From positions 1 through 61,666 of the forward strand of contig CANQGO010000010.1 in NCBI GenBank assembly GCA_947623225.1: DNA of 61,666 nt, given 5' to 3'. A model generated the notes under the pieces. It searched no databases, had not been told where the DNA came from, and saw nothing but the letters and a program-made list of their open reading frames with translations. Origin of the DNA: an uncultured Clostridia bacterium (GTDB taxonomy: Bacteria; Bacillota; Clostridia; Christensenellales; CAG-314). A program made the position numbers and the translations under genes. Below, piece after piece: positions 28,517-37,857 of this stretch (position 1 is the stretch's first letter; the number at the start of each line of letters is the position of its first letter).

Positions 28517-30997
28517 ATGGCAAACAAAAACGATATGCAAAACTTCGATTATGTAGGCGCGCTTGATAAAACCACCGTCAAGGTGGTCAAGATGGAAGAG
28601 GAAATGAAGAAATCCTTCATAGCCTATGCTATGGCGGTCAATGTTTCCCGTGCCATACCGGATGTGCGAGACGGACTTAAACCCGTGCACAGACGTATAC
28701 TCTACGCCATGGGCGAACTGAATCTGTTCAATGACAAACCCACGCGTAAGTCCGCACGTATAGTAGGTGACGTGCTCGGTAAGTACCACCCGCACGGCGA
28801 CAGCGCGGTATACGAGGCATTGGTGCGCCTGGCTCAGGACTTCTCCATTCGTTGCCCGTTGGTGGACGGACAAGGCAACTTCGGAAGCGTGGACGGCGAT
28901 CCTCCGGCGGCACAACGTTATACCGAAGCCAAACTCAGCAAGATCGCTTCGGAAATGCTGCGGGATATAGATAAGAACACCGTAGATTTCTATCCCAATT
29001 TTGACAATACGCTTATGCAGCCCACGGTACTGCCCAGTCGATTCCCGAATTTGCTGGTGAATGGTGCAGACGGTATCGCGGTAGGTATGGCGACGAATAT
29101 CCCCCCTCACAATCTCGGCGAAGTGATCAACGGAGCCATAGCGGTACTGAACAATCCTGATATCACGGTGGAAGAACTGATGAAGATCATCCCTGCTCCG
29201 GACTTCCCTACCGGTGGTATCATCATGGGACGCGCGGGAATACGCGCCGCGTATAAGACGGGCAAGGGAACCATTCTCGTGCGCGCAAAGACGGAAATAG
29301 AGGAACACAACGGCAGACAGCGTATCATCGTCACCGAGATACCCTATCAAGTCAACAAAGCCAAGTTGGTAGAGACTATCGCCGGCATGGTCAAGGATAA
29401 GAGGTTGGAAGGTATCGCGGATATACGCGAAGAAAGCGACCGTCACGGTATGCGTATAGTGTTCGACCTCAAGCGCGATGCCAATGCGCAAGTGGTGCTC
29501 AATATGATGTTCAAGCACACGCAGTTGCAGGTGTCCGACGGTATCATACTGCTGGCATTGGCGGACGGCGAACCGCGCATACTGAATCTGAAAGAGATAC
29601 TTTCCTACTATATAGCGCACCAACGTGAAGTGGTAACGCGTCGCACACAATTTGATTTGGAAAAAGCGGAAGATCGCCACCATATCATTCTCGGACTCGT
29701 CATCGCGCTGGACAATATAGACAGGGTGATACAGATAATCAAGGAAAGCCGTGATCGTCAGATCGCAGCACAGCAACTGATGGCGGAATTCGAATTGTCA
29801 GAACGTCAAACCAATGCCATTCTCGAGATGCGTCTCAGCCGCCTTACTCAGTTGGAGGTGGAGAGTCTGCGCGAAGAACTGGCAGAGTTGGAGAGATTGA
29901 TAGAGGATCTGAAAGATATACTTGCCAAACCCGTGCGTATATCGCAGATCATCGAGACGGAATTGGGTGAGATACGCGACAAGTACGGCGATCCGCGCAA
30001 AACGGAAATATGTACGGACTATTCAGAGATAGATATCGGTGACCTTATAGAGAAAGAGGACGTTGTCATATCCATGACTCATCTGGGCTATGTCAAGCGT
30101 CTACCTGTATCCGAATACCGTACGCAACGCCGCGGAGGCAAGGGCGTCACGGCACACAAACCGCGCGAGGAGGACTTCGTGGAGAAAATGTTCATCACAA
30201 ACACTCACGATGACATCCTGTTCTTCACAAATAAAGGCAAAGTGTACTGCATCAAGGGCTATGAGGTCCCCGAGGCGGAGCGTACCGCTCGCGGCAGGGC
30301 GATAGTGAATATCCTGCAACTCGAGCCGGACGAGAAAGTCACCGCCGTCATACCGCGCAAGGAGGACAGCCGCGGTAACCTGATCATGGCGACGCGACAC
30401 GGACTTATCAAAAAGACGGATCTTGCGGAATTTGAGTCGATACGCAAGACGGGCAAGATAGCAATATCCCTGTTGGAAGGCGATGAGCTTATCGGCGTGG
30501 ATATGACTACGGGTTATGACGAGGTGATCATAGCGTCTCGCGAGGGCAAGTGCATTCGTTTTGCCGAAGAGGATGTGCGTGCCATGGGCAGAGAAGCACA
30601 GGGCGTGCGCTCGATGAATCTGGACGATGACGACTATGTGGTGGATATGGCCATCGCTCGCAACGGAGTGGAGGTCCTTACCGTTTCGGAAAACGGCTTC
30701 GGCAAGCGTAGTGACCTCACGGACTATAGGTTGCAGTCTCGTGCAGGTAAGGGCGTTAAAGCAGGCGTATTCAACGATAAAACGGGCAAACTTGTCAATT
30801 TGAAACTTATCGACCCGGACAACGACGTCATGCTCATAGCAGACAACGGTATAGTTATACGTGTGCGCGCCAAGGATATAAGTAAGATAGGTCGCGATAC
30901 CATGGGCGTGCGGATCATGAAGTTCAAGGGCGACGCGCACGTCGTATGCGTCTCCGAAAGTCCCGTATCCGAAGAGTTAGAGGACGATGCGGAGTAG
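28517..30997 (+). CDS. gyrA: DNA gyrase subunit A
   Basis: The 826-residue product has the winged helix with catalytic Tyr in 'QRYTEAKLS', the [22 protein letters not shown] with Ser96 and Glu100 in the quinolone-sensitive form, and a C-terminal beta-pinwheel. The GyrA box QRRGGKG at 537-543 marks it as gyrase rather than topoisomerase IV. The acidic tail is short. AAGGAG precedes the start. It is second in a gyrB-gyrA-argS operon. Confidence 0.98.
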   Translation: MANKNDMQNFDYVGALDKTTVKVVKMEEEMKKSFIAYAMAVNVSRAIPDVRDGLKPVHRRILYAMGELNLFNDKPTRKSARIVGDVLGKYHPHGDSAVYEALVRLAQDFSIRCPLVDGQGNFGSVDGDPPAAQRYTEAKLSKIASEMLRDIDKNTVDFYPNFDNTLMQPTVLPSRFPNLLVNGADGIAVGMATNIPPHNLGEVINGAIAVLNNPDITVEELMKIIPAPDFPTGGIIMGRAGIRAAYKTGKGTILVRAKTEIEEHNGRQRIIVTEIPYQVNKAKLVETIAGMVKDKRLEGIADIREESDRHGMRIVFDLKRDANAQVVLNMMFKHTQLQVSDGIILLALADGEPRILNLKEILSYYIAHQREVVTRRTQFDLEKAEDRHHIILGLVIALDNIDRVIQIIKESRDRQIAAQQLMAEFELSERQTNAILEMRLSRLTQLEVESLREELAELERLIEDLKDILAKPVRISQIIETELGEIRDKYGDPRKTEICTDYSEIDIGDLIEKEDVVISMTHLGYVKRLPVSEYRTQRRGGKGVTAHKPREEDFVEKMFITNTHDDILFFTNKGKVYCIKGYEVPEAERTARGRAIVNILQLEPDEKVTAVIPRKEDSRGNLIMATRHGLIKKTDLAEFESIRKTGKIAISLLEGDELIGVDMTTGYDEVIIASREGKCIRFAEEDVRAMGREAQGVRSMNLDDDDYVVDMAIARNGVEVLTVSENGFGKRSDLTDYRLQSRAGKGVKAGVFNDKTGKLVNLKLIDPDNDVMLIADNGIVIRVRAKDISKIGRDTMGVRIMKFKGDAHVVCVSESPVSEELEDDAE

Positions 30998-31006
30998 TAA
31001 CAGAAT

Positions 31007-32704
31007 ATGATAGATTACAAAAAAATTATAGCAGATAAACTGGACGTGCCTGTTTCACGCGAGGAGCTGACGAGCATGATCACCGAAACCGCCGACGATA
31101 CGTTCGGCGATTTCGCGTTGCCTTGCTTCCGTCTCGCTCGATCCATGCGTATGTCCCCGGTCGCTATTGCCGAGAAGTTGGCGGCGGATTTTGAAACGGA
31201 CGAACACATTGTCAAGGCGGAAGCGGTCAACGGGTATCTGAATTTCTTCGTGAACAGACTGGAAATGACCTGGGAGGTCATATCCGACGTGTTCGCCGCG
31301 CGCGGACACTACGGTGACAGCGATATAGGTGCGGGCAAGACGGTGTGCATAGACTACAGTTCCGTCAACATATGCAAGTCCTTTCACATTGGACACCTGT
31401 CCACGACGGCGATAGGCAGCGCGTTGTACAAGATATACTCCGCGCTGGGCTACAGAGTGGTAGGTATAAACCATCTGGGTGACTACGGCACGCAGTTCGG
31501 CAAGATGATAGTGGCATTCAAGCTGTGGGGCGATCGTACGATTGCCGAGAAGGAAGGCGTTGCCGAGTTGCAAAGACTGTACGTCAAGTTCCACCGGGAA
31601 GAGCCTTCGCATCCCGAGTTGACGGAGCAGGCTCGCGAATGGTTTGCCCGCATAGAAAAAGGAGATCCCGAGGCACAGGAACTTTTTGAATTTTTCAAAC
31701 GGGTCACGCTGGAAGAGGTCATGACGATTTATGACAGGCTGAATGTACGCTTTGATAGTTGGAACGGCGAAAGTTTCTTCAATGACAAAATGGAAGGGCC
31801 GTTGCAACTGTTGAGAGATAAAGGACTTATTACAGAAAGCCAGGGTGCGCAGGTGGTGGATCTGTCGGAATACGATATGCCTCCCTGCCTGCTGGTCAAG
31901 TCGGACGGTAGCAGCCTATATGCCACACGGGACATAGCCGCCGCCATCTGGCGCAAAAAGGAATACGATTTCGATAAATGTCTGTATGTGGTGGCGTATC
32001 AGCAGAATCTGCATTTCAAGCAGTTTTTCAAGGTGCTGGATCTTGCCGGATTCGAGTGGGCAAAGGACCTGGTACATGTTGCATTCGGCATGGTGAGTCT
32101 TGAAGACGGAGCCATGTCCACGCGCAAGGGTAATGTGGTGCTGTTGAAGGACGTCATCAATAAGGCTGTGGACAAGGCAGGAGAGATCATCGAGGCAAAG
32201 AATCCAGGCTTGCCGAACAGAGATAAGGTGGCAGAGCAGGTGGGCGTAGGCGCGGTGCTGTTTTCCGCGTTGGAAAACAGTCGGATCAAGGATATAGTTT
32301 TCAGCTACGACCGAGTGCTGAATTTTGACGGGGAGACTTCTCCGTATTTGCAATATACTTATGCCCGTTGCAATTCCATTCTGGAAAAGGCAGGCGACTA
32401 CAAGTCCTCTTGTGTGCCCGGCGACTATCGGGCATTGGACAACCCCGAGACGTTGCGTTTGATCAAGTTGATCGGCAGCTTTCCGCAAACCGTTCTGGAT
32501 GCCGCCGCGAAGTACGAGCCAAGTCTTATTTCCGCCTTGTTGATAGATATCGCGCAAGCGTTTAACCGCTTTTATATTGCGCATAGAGTGATTTCGGATA
32601 ATGCCGCCGAGCAAAACGCTCGATTGCAGGTGGTGGAAGCCACCGCCGCCGTACTTAAACGCGGTTTGGCACTGTTGGGCATAGAGGCTCCGGACAAAAT
32701 GTAG
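31007..32704 (+). CDS. argS: Arginyl-tRNA synthetase
   Basis: The 565-residue class I synthetase attaches Arg to tRNA-Arg. It has the N-terminal Add1 domain, HIGH as FHIGH (127-130) in 'YSSVNICKSFHIGHLSTT', the 'NHLGDYGTQFGKMI' signature, MSTRKG (370-375) in place of KMSKS and the DALR anticodon-binding domain at the end. It begins 9 bp after gyrA; the only ribosome-site-like sequence, GGAG, is 13 nt upstream, so coupling to gyrA is likely. A terminator follows. Confidence 0.97.
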   Translation: MIDYKKIIADKLDVPVSREELTSMITETADDTFGDFALPCFRLARSMRMSPVAIAEKLAADFETDEHIVKAEAVNGYLNFFVNRLEMTWEVISDVFAARGHYGDSDIGAGKTVCIDYSSVNICKSFHIGHLSTTAIGSALYKIYSALGYRVVGINHLGDYGTQFGKMIVAFKLWGDRTIAEKEGVAELQRLYVKFHREEPSHPELTEQAREWFARIEKGDPEAQELFEFFKRVTLEEVMTIYDRLNVRFDSWNGESFFNDKMEGPLQLLRDKGLITESQGAQVVDLSEYDMPPCLLVKSDGSSLYATRDIAAAIWRKKEYDFDKCLYVVAYQQNLHFKQFFKVLDLAGFEWAKDLVHVAFGMVSLEDGAMSTRKGNVVLLKDVINKAVDKAGEIIEAKNPGLPNRDKVAEQVGVGAVLFSALENSRIKDIVFSYDRVLNFDGETSPYLQYTYARCNSILEKAGDYKSSCVPGDYRALDNPETLRLIKLIGSFPQTVLDAAAKYEPSLISALLIDIAQAFNRFYIAHRVISDNAAEQNARLQVVEATAAVLKRGLALLGIEAPDKM

Positions 32705-32720
32705 ATATATCGAAAGGAAG

Positions 32721-32750
32721 GATCCCGCAGAGTAAATGCGGGATCTTTTT
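32721..32750 (+). terminator. Terminator after argS
   Basis: GATCCCGCA / TGCGGGATC stem followed by TTTTT. It overlaps the last base of the convergent amidase gene. Confidence 0.9.
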
Positions 32751-33802
32751 CACGGTAACGGTCTGCCTTCGCCTATGATCTCTGCCGCTTGCCAGGTCAG
32801 TGGACCTACTATGCCGTCTGCGGAGAGGCTGTTTTCTCTTTGAAAAGCGACAACCGCCTCGCGCGTCGCGTTTCCGAAAATGCCGTCTATGTTACCCAGA
32901 GGGTACAGTTTGCTCGTGAGTTTTTGTTGCAAATAACGCACGTACACGTTTCTGTCGCCCACTCTCAACGTTGGGCGCGGAGGCAACACAAGCAAAACGC
33001 GCCAAGTGTTTGGGCCTACAATGCCGTCGACGGTCAATCCGTTGTTTCGCTGAAATTCCGTCACGGCACGCTGCGTTTCTGTGCCGAATATACCGTCGAT
33101 AGTCAACGCACCGACGTTTCGGCTGAGTATGTACTGTATCAGATATACGAAGTTGCCCGTCATACCGCTACGCAATGGCGGGTAGTTGTTCAGATCGTTG
33201 CGCGCTATGTAACGTTCTCCGAGATATTCGCATACGCCGTGACAGGCTTCCTCGCCCGCCTCCGTCTGATAGTCCGGATCCAACATCAATTTCGCCTCAT
33301 CGAAATTGGTCATGTATCCCGGCTCGGACAGCGCGGAAGGGCAGTTGACGCTTTGTAATACTCCCACATCTGTCAATGACGATACTCCGCGTCCGGGTTG
33401 AGCGGTGCCCCTGACTGTCTGTTCGTATATTTCTTCTGCCAATGCGCGACTTTGAGCGGGACGTGGATTTCCGTCAGAGTAGAAGAGGGATATCCCTTTT
33501 GCCGAATTGAATGAGTTGCCGCTTCCAAAGGCATTGTAGCCGAATGTTACCAACAACGTCAGGTTTTGGGCGTTGATCCGTCTTACGCGTGTGGATACAG
33601 GCGTATCCGTCAACTCCGGCTTGACGTCGAATACGGCGAAGTTGTTACGTAGACAGCCTTCGAGAAACCTTATCTTGGCAGGTCTGTTGAATTGGTTTTC
33701 ATAGAAAGGCACATTCAGATAAGGCATGACGGGGGTGCGTTTTCCGGCTGTGAAGGGGTTCTGCCCATGCTCATCGTTGCCGCCGATATAGTAGTTTGCC
33801 AA
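32750..33802 (-). CDS. Amidase_3-like protein with two peptidoglycan-binding repeats
   Basis: The 350-residue product resembles N-acetylmuramoyl-L-alanine amidase (Amidase_3) at 1-205 and has two PG_binding_1 repeats at ~215-275 and ~285-345 ('G.fG..Tr.AV..FQr.n.l..DGivGp.TW'). The proposed catalytic Glu is present (LSEPGYMTN). The usual zinc His of 'ISIHANA' appears as Gly in 'LLVTFGYNAFG', so the metal site may differ. No signal peptide is seen. TTG at 33802 is chosen because AAGGAG lies 7 nt upstream; a longer frame to 33874 would start inside the terminator of the preceding DegV gene. It likely binds and perhaps cuts peptidoglycan. Confidence 0.8.
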   Translation of the reverse strand: MANYYIGGNDEHGQNPFTAGKRTPVMPYLNVPFYENQFNRPAKIRFLEGCLRNNFAVFDVKPELTDTPVSTRVRRINAQNLTLLVTFGYNAFGSGNSFNSAKGISLFYSDGNPRPAQSRALAEEIYEQTVRGTAQPGRGVSSLTDVGVLQSVNCPSALSEPGYMTNFDEAKLMLDPDYQTEAGEEACHGVCEYLGERYIARNDLNNYPPLRSGMTGNFVYLIQYILSRNVGALTIDGIFGTETQRAVTEFQRNNGLTVDGIVGPNTWRVLLVLPPRPTLRVGDRNVYVRYLQQKLTSKLYPLGNIDGIFGNATREAVVAFQRENSLSADGIVGPLTWQAAEIIGEGRPLP

Positions 33803-33862
33803 AAGATTGCTCCTTGTATTTTCGTTCGGCTTATAGTATGCGGACAACACGCTTGATGACAC

Positions 33863-33888
33863 AAAAAAAGACATTGCCTGAGCAATGC
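33863..33888 (-). terminator. Terminator of the third DegV gene
   Basis: GCATTGC / GCAATG stem with loop TCAG, then TCTTTTTTT on the minus strand. Confidence 0.75.
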
Positions 33889-33906
33889 CTTTAATATATC
33901 TGTCTT

Positions 33907-34773
33907 TTATTTGCCTACGAATCCGAGCACCATTGCGCTTGTACCCAAGTGTACGCCTATTATGGGAGAGAGCAGGCGGATCTTTACCACTGCATTGGGA
34001 TTGGCTTCTTTTACTTTTGTTGCCAACTCATTGGCATAGTTTGCGTCGTTGGCGTGAGTGATATATACCGTCTGCGGATGCTCGGTGTCCGTCTTGTCCA
34101 TATAGTATTGTATCATATTGGTTATGGACTTTTTGTAACCGCGCTGCTTTCCCCACATGGACAATGTGCCGTCTGCGTTGAACTGTATGAGAGGTTTGAT
34201 ATCCAACAGTCCGCCGAAGAACGCGACCGTTCTGCTTATGCGTCCGCCACGCTTAAGGCTGTCCAGATCGTCCACATACGCACAGGCAAGAGTCTTGTGT
34301 TTGAATTCCTCTATATCTGCCGCGTTGTCTTCTATGGACAGACCGTTGTCTTTGTTGAGTATCATTCGCTCGGCAATTATACCGGTGATACCTGTGGCGC
34401 GAATGGAATCGATGGGTACGAATTTCGCGTTGGGATATTTTGCATTCAATTCTTCCGCCGCCGCAACTGCGGAATTGTAACTGCTGGACAAACCGCTGCT
34501 CAAGCACAGGCACAGCGCGCTGTATCCGTCACGCAGATAAGGCTCGAAGTATTCCACCCACTTGGAAGGGGATATCTGCGTGGTGCTCATGGGTGCCTTC
34601 TGACGAACAAATTCGTAGAAAGCGACAGGGTCCATTCCGTCGGCGTCATCGGTATAGGTATACGCCTCTCCGTTGATGATGAATTCCATAGGGATGAGTG
34701 ATATCTTACCGCTGTCCACATAACTGCGGTCGATATCGCCCGATACATCCATAAACAATAAATAGTCTTTCAT
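33907..34773 (-). CDS. DegV-family fatty-acid-binding protein, third copy
   Basis: The 288-residue product has the DegV layout: 'YLLFMDVSGDIDRSYV', 'APMSTTQISPSKWVEYFEPYL', 'LSSGLSSSYNSAV.AA', 'IDSIRATGITG', 'DLDSLKRGGRIS' (the usual L-RGGRIS motif, intact here) and 'SPIIGVHLGTSAM'. It should present a bound fatty acid to a FakA-type kinase. It is more typical than the tandem pair at 16.4-18.2 kb. GGGGA precedes the ATG. Its promoter region carries inverted TTGCGAGAGG-like boxes shared with the divergent GH13 gene. Confidence 0.93.
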   Translation of the reverse strand: MKDYLLFMDVSGDIDRSYVDSGKISLIPMEFIINGEAYTYTDDADGMDPVAFYEFVRQKAPMSTTQISPSKWVEYFEPYLRDGYSALCLCLSSGLSSSYNSAVAAAEELNAKYPNAKFVPIDSIRATGITGIIAERMILNKDNGLSIEDNAADIEEFKHKTLACAYVDDLDSLKRGGRISRTVAFFGGLLDIKPLIQFNADGTLSMWGKQRGYKKSITNMIQYYMDKTDTEHPQTVYITHANDANYANELATKVKEANPNAVVKIRLLSPIIGVHLGTSAMVLGFVGK

Positions 34774-34791
34774 TGTGTCCCCTGTAATAGT

Positions 34792-34835
34792 TTGCGAGGG
34801 TATATTGGAAATTATTATATAATATCCTCTCGCAA
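34792..34835. promoter_or_regulatory. Inverted repeat, candidate operator
   Basis: TTGCGAGGGTATATT (34792-34806) and, inverted, TTGCGAGAGGATATT (complement of 34821-34835) match at 12 of 15 positions. The second arm abuts the DegV -10 box. A third TTGCGAGAGG forms the -35 region of the GH13 promoter at 34948. Confidence 0.45.
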
Positions 34836-34863
34836 TAATACCTAATCAGTATAATTTATACAA
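34835..34863 (-). promoter_or_regulatory. Promoter of the third DegV gene
   Basis: Minus strand TTGTAT, 17 bp, TATTAT. Confidence 0.55.
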
Positions 34864-34947
34864 AGATATCTGTCAAATTGTTTCAAACAAAAAACGTCAA
34901 AATGTACAAAAAATCGGTCATGTTGAGAAGATTTTCATTACAAAATG

Positions 34948-34976
34948 TTGCGAGAGGCGAACAAAAGCGGTATAAT
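34948..34976 (+). promoter_or_regulatory. Promoter of the GH13 gene
   Basis: TTGCGA, 17 bp, TATAAT; its -35 is part of a TTGCGAGAGG box. Confidence 0.65.
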
Positions 34977-35009
34977 TGAGGCATCATATGGAACGAGAGG
35001 TACACGCTC

Positions 35010-36290
35010 ATGCAAAACAAACGTAAATTGAATAATCAGATGATATATCAAGTTTTTGTTCGGCAATTTTCCGCCACGCACGATTTCAAAGGCGTGATCG
35101 CGCAGCTGGATCGCATAAGAGCATTGGGCACGGACGTGCTGTACTTGTTGCCCTTTTACCCTATAGGTAAGGTGGGGCGCAAGGGCAGTGTCGGCAGCCC
35201 GTACAGCATATACGATTATCGCGCCATAGACCCGATGAACGGTACATTGGAGGATTTCCGCCAATTGTTGGATGAGGCTCACGCAAGAGGTATGAGAGTC
35301 ATCATAGATATGGTGCTCAATCACACTTCCCGCGACTCCGTGCTGCTCAGAGAGCATCCCGAATGGTTCTGGAAGGATGCGGATGGCAATGTGGGCAATC
35401 GCGTAGGAGATTGGAGCGATGTGTGCGACTTAGACTATTCAAGCGACGGACTTGTACACGAGATCACCGATACGCTGTGCTATTGGGTAGCTATGGGCGT
35501 GGACGGTTACCGCATGGACGTGTGTAGTCTGGTGTCCGAACGTCTATGGAAGTATGCGTTGCCCAGACTCCGCAAATTGAACAGAAACATACTGATGCTG
35601 GGCGAAAGCGTGGATCTGGGTTTCATCCGCTTCCTGCGCAGTCAGGGATATAGCGTGATGAGCGACGGGGAATGCTACAAGTACTTCGACGTGCTGTATT
35701 GTTACGATATAGGTCGTATGCAAGGCTCGTTTTTAGAAAAAAAAGGCGGGACGCTGTCCCGTTGGATGGAAGAGGTGTTGGCGCAGGATGGCAGATATCC
35801 GGCAGATTATGTCAAGGCTCGTTATCTGGACAACCATGACCGCAGGCGCGTGGCAGAGTTTTGGCAAGGCGATCGCTTGCGCACGCTGTGGGCATTGAAT
35901 TTCTATCTGAAGGGAATGGCTTTTGTGTATGCCGGCGACGAGACTTGCGCAGATCACCAACCCAGTCTGTTTGAGGTGGACGAAGTACGCTGGGCTTTCG
36001 GCACGGATAAGGATATTTCCTCCTTCATTTCCCGTCTCGCCGCCATAAAAAAACACTCCGTCTATAGCGAAGGAGCGTTTGATGCCGTGATGCAGGGTGA
36101 GGACGCGGTCGTGTGCAGTTATGTATCTTCCAAGCGTCGTTCGGTGGGAATATTCAACTTGGGCGATGCCGTAGACGTGAACGTGCCGTTGCAGGACGGA
36201 GTATATACAAACAAGATCGACGGCAAGCGCGTCGCCGTCACCGACGGCAGACTGCACATGGGTGCGTTGCCTGTCATTATAGAAAAGTGA
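35010..36290 (+). CDS. GH13 alpha-amylase-family glycosidase, cytoplasmic
   Basis: The 426-residue product has the (beta/alpha)8 barrel regions of GH13: 'VIIDMVLNHTS', GVDGYRMD (nucleophile Asp170), MLGES (acid/base Glu199) and YLDNHD (Asp277). No signal peptide is present, so it acts on intracellular sugars such as maltodextrin, sucrose, trehalose or a phosphorylated form. A short C-terminal beta domain ends the protein. AGAGGT is 8 nt before the ATG. It is divergent from a DegV gene and shares promoter boxes with it. Exact specificity cannot be assigned. Confidence 0.92.
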   Translation: MQNKRKLNNQMIYQVFVRQFSATHDFKGVIAQLDRIRALGTDVLYLLPFYPIGKVGRKGSVGSPYSIYDYRAIDPMNGTLEDFRQLLDEAHARGMRVIIDMVLNHTSRDSVLLREHPEWFWKDADGNVGNRVGDWSDVCDLDYSSDGLVHEITDTLCYWVAMGVDGYRMDVCSLVSERLWKYALPRLRKLNRNILMLGESVDLGFIRFLRSQGYSVMSDGECYKYFDVLYCYDIGRMQGSFLEKKGGTLSRWMEEVLAQDGRYPADYVKARYLDNHDRRRVAEFWQGDRLRTLWALNFYLKGMAFVYAGDETCADHQPSLFEVDEVRWAFGTDKDISSFISRLAAIKKHSVYSEGAFDAVMQGEDAVVCSYVSSKRRSVGIFNLGDAVDVNVPLQDGVYTNKIDGKRVAVTDGRLHMGALPVIIEK

Positions 36291-36333
36291 CCTGCGTCTG
36301 CGTGAAAAATCGGGGAATATTCCGCCGAATCGA

Positions 36334-36981
36334 TCACCATACGAAGTGAGCGCGTGCGCTCTCGCCGTTATCTATTATTATGTCCTGCGCAGTCATGGAC
36401 CGGTTGATGACGGCTACGAAGTATGTCCACTCGGCGATCTCTTCGGCGGATGCCCATTTTTTGAGAGGCGTTTCTTCCATGATCTGAGCCCACAGCGACT
36501 GATCTTCCATCACGTGCGCGTTGAGGGGAGTGGTCACGCCGCCGGGAGATATACTGTTGCTTGTGCCGCCGAACGGGGCGATGCGCAAAGCAACATTTTT
36601 CATATATGCGACCATCCCGCCCTTTGAGGCGACGTATTCGCTGAATTCCGACCCGGTCGTGGCACTGGCAGAGGCTATGAATACGACGCTTCTGATGCCG
36701 GCGCGCACACCGTACTTATCCGTGACGCGCATGGTCCCTTTAAGATTGACGTCTATGTCCTTGCCGCTGTTTTGCACACCTGCATTATTTATAAGTATAT
36801 CTACGTCCGCTATGTCCGGCAAGTCGTCGCGGGATATGTCTGCGGCTATATGTGTATAGCGGTCGTGTGTGATCGTCGGTGGCAATATGTCTATTCCCGA
36901 GACCTCGTGACCGCATTGCAGAAATTTGAGTGCGATGGCTCTGCCGATGCCGCTGCTGCTGCCCGTTACTATTATTTTCAT
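36334..36981 (-). CDS. Short-chain dehydrogenase/reductase
   Basis: The 215-residue product is a classical SDR: the NAD(P) motif TGSSSGIG at the start, 'DILINNAG', Ser in 'FIASASATTG' and YVASK as catalytic YxxxK, with 'SISPGGVTTPL' after it. Asp in 'GIDIL' at the end of strand 2 suggests preference for NAD(H). ATG at 36981 has AGGAG upstream and overlaps the stop of the transporter gene (ATGA), so the longer frame to 37281 is rejected. The substrate is unknown. Confidence 0.92.
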   Translation of the reverse strand: MKIIVTGSSSGIGRAIALKFLQCGHEVSGIDILPPTITHDRYTHIAADISRDDLPDIADVDILINNAGVQNSGKDIDVNLKGTMRVTDKYGVRAGIRSVVFIASASATTGSEFSEYVASKGGMVAYMKNVALRIAPFGGTSNSISPGGVTTPLNAHVMEDQSLWAQIMEETPLKKWASAEEIAEWTYFVAVINRSMTAQDIIIDNGESARAHFVW

Positions 36982-37727
36982 ACTTGCTCCTTTATGTTTA
37001 TTTTGTTCAGATAGGCACTGCCTACGCCTTCCGCCTTCCAACGTTTGCAAATGGCATAACCCAGCGGTGAAAATATCGCTTCGCAAAGCAATTCCGCCAC
37101 CATGCCCGTGGCGGCACAGGTCAGACATTGCACTATGGTCCAGCCGAAGAAGAAGTGGCTTACAAGCAACGCGAATGTCAGGTTGTCGACGAACTGTCCT
37201 ATGGCCGTGGATACATATGTGCGGCAGATATACGCCCCTATACCGTCGGGTCTTGCGTGGAAAGCTTTTCCGATTCCCCAATTGGTGAAGTTGTTGACCA
37301 CAGCCGAAACCACGAACGCCACGGTGCTCCCCAGCACTACATACCAGGTGCCCTTGAAGGTGCCATCCAGCGCGTCGTTGACAACGGCCAGTTCGCCGTA
37401 GTCATAGAATGCGCCCCAGGTCCCGCCTATCAGTCCGGCTATATACATGACGAGGCAGAAGAGGAGATTCACCGCTATGGCGAATACGGATATGAGCGTA
37501 GCGGCTTTGGGTCCGAAGTGCTTGGTCAGTATATCCATACACAGAAACGCCACCCACGACACTATAATGCCGCAGTCCAATGCCAACCAATCTACGTTCA
37601 GATCTATACTCTTATTGGCAAGCAGATTCATTGCGAATACCGACAAAACGAACAGACATACCGTCACTGACGGTACAGAACCGAGCAACAGGCGGTAATC
37701 GGAAAAAAACTTACGTATTTTTTGCAT
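36978..37727 (-). CDS. Queuosine-precursor transporter, YhhQ/VUT family
   Basis: The 249-residue membrane protein has about six spans and VUT-family features: 'CGIIVSWVAFLCMDILTKHFG', 'NNFTNWGIGKAF', 'STAIGQFVDNLTFALL' and 'GMVAELLCEA'. The family imports preQ0/preQ1 or queuine for tRNA queuosine. AAGGAG precedes the ATG by 7 T and the leader folds like a translational riboswitch, in keeping with preQ1 control of such transporters. An SDR overlaps the end by 4 bp. Confidence 0.92.
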   Translation of the reverse strand: MQKIRKFFSDYRLLLGSVPSVTVCLFVLSVFAMNLLANKSIDLNVDWLALDCGIIVSWVAFLCMDILTKHFGPKAATLISVFAIAVNLLFCLVMYIAGLIGGTWGAFYDYGELAVVNDALDGTFKGTWYVVLGSTVAFVVSAVVNNFTNWGIGKAFHARPDGIGAYICRTYVSTAIGQFVDNLTFALLVSHFFFGWTIVQCLTCAATGMVAELLCEAIFSPLGYAICKRWKAEGVGSAYLNKINIKEQV

Positions 37728-37815
37728 AAAAAAACTCCTTGTTTTTTATTGCCCGAAGGCTTCCCGATAAGCGGGTGCAAACGAGATGGTTAGTGCAAGG
37801 ACAACATCTCTTTGC
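37728..37815 (-). ncRNA. Candidate preQ1-class riboswitch leader
   Basis: The 88-nt leader starts at the predicted +1. A 12-bp stem (TGCAAAGAGATG with CATCTC-G-TTTGCA, complement of 37805-37816 and 37776-37788) closes a 16-nt loop. In the loop TCCTTG (complement of 37796-37801) can pair with CAAGGA of the ribosome site (complement of 37736-37741), forming a pseudoknot that would hide it. Two small hairpins (CCCG/CGGG and GCC/GGC) lie between. This is the general plan of preQ1-II/III riboswitches and the gene is a queuosine-precursor transporter. The class is not resolved by eye. Confidence 0.5.
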
Positions 37816-37821
37816 ATTTTT

Positions 37822-37850
37822 ATTATAGATCGTCAGATCATATATGTCAA
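37822..37850 (-). promoter_or_regulatory. Consensus promoter of the transporter operon
   Basis: Minus strand TTGACA, 17 bp, TATAAT: a perfect sigma-A promoter, just downstream of the stop of the preceding gene. Confidence 0.8.
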
Positions 37851-37857
37851 AGCTTTT

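Noticed and set aside
28790..28850. Quinolone-resistance changes in GyrA
   Set aside because: The [10 protein letters not shown] segment has the susceptible Ser and the Glu normal for Gram-positives.
33803..33874. Longer N-terminus of the amidase-like protein
   Set aside because: It would begin in the terminator hairpin of the upstream DegV gene; AAGGAG fits TTG at 33802.
36982..37281. Hundred-residue extension of the SDR protein
   Set aside because: It overlaps the transporter gene in another frame; the SDR fold and ribosome site start at 36981.
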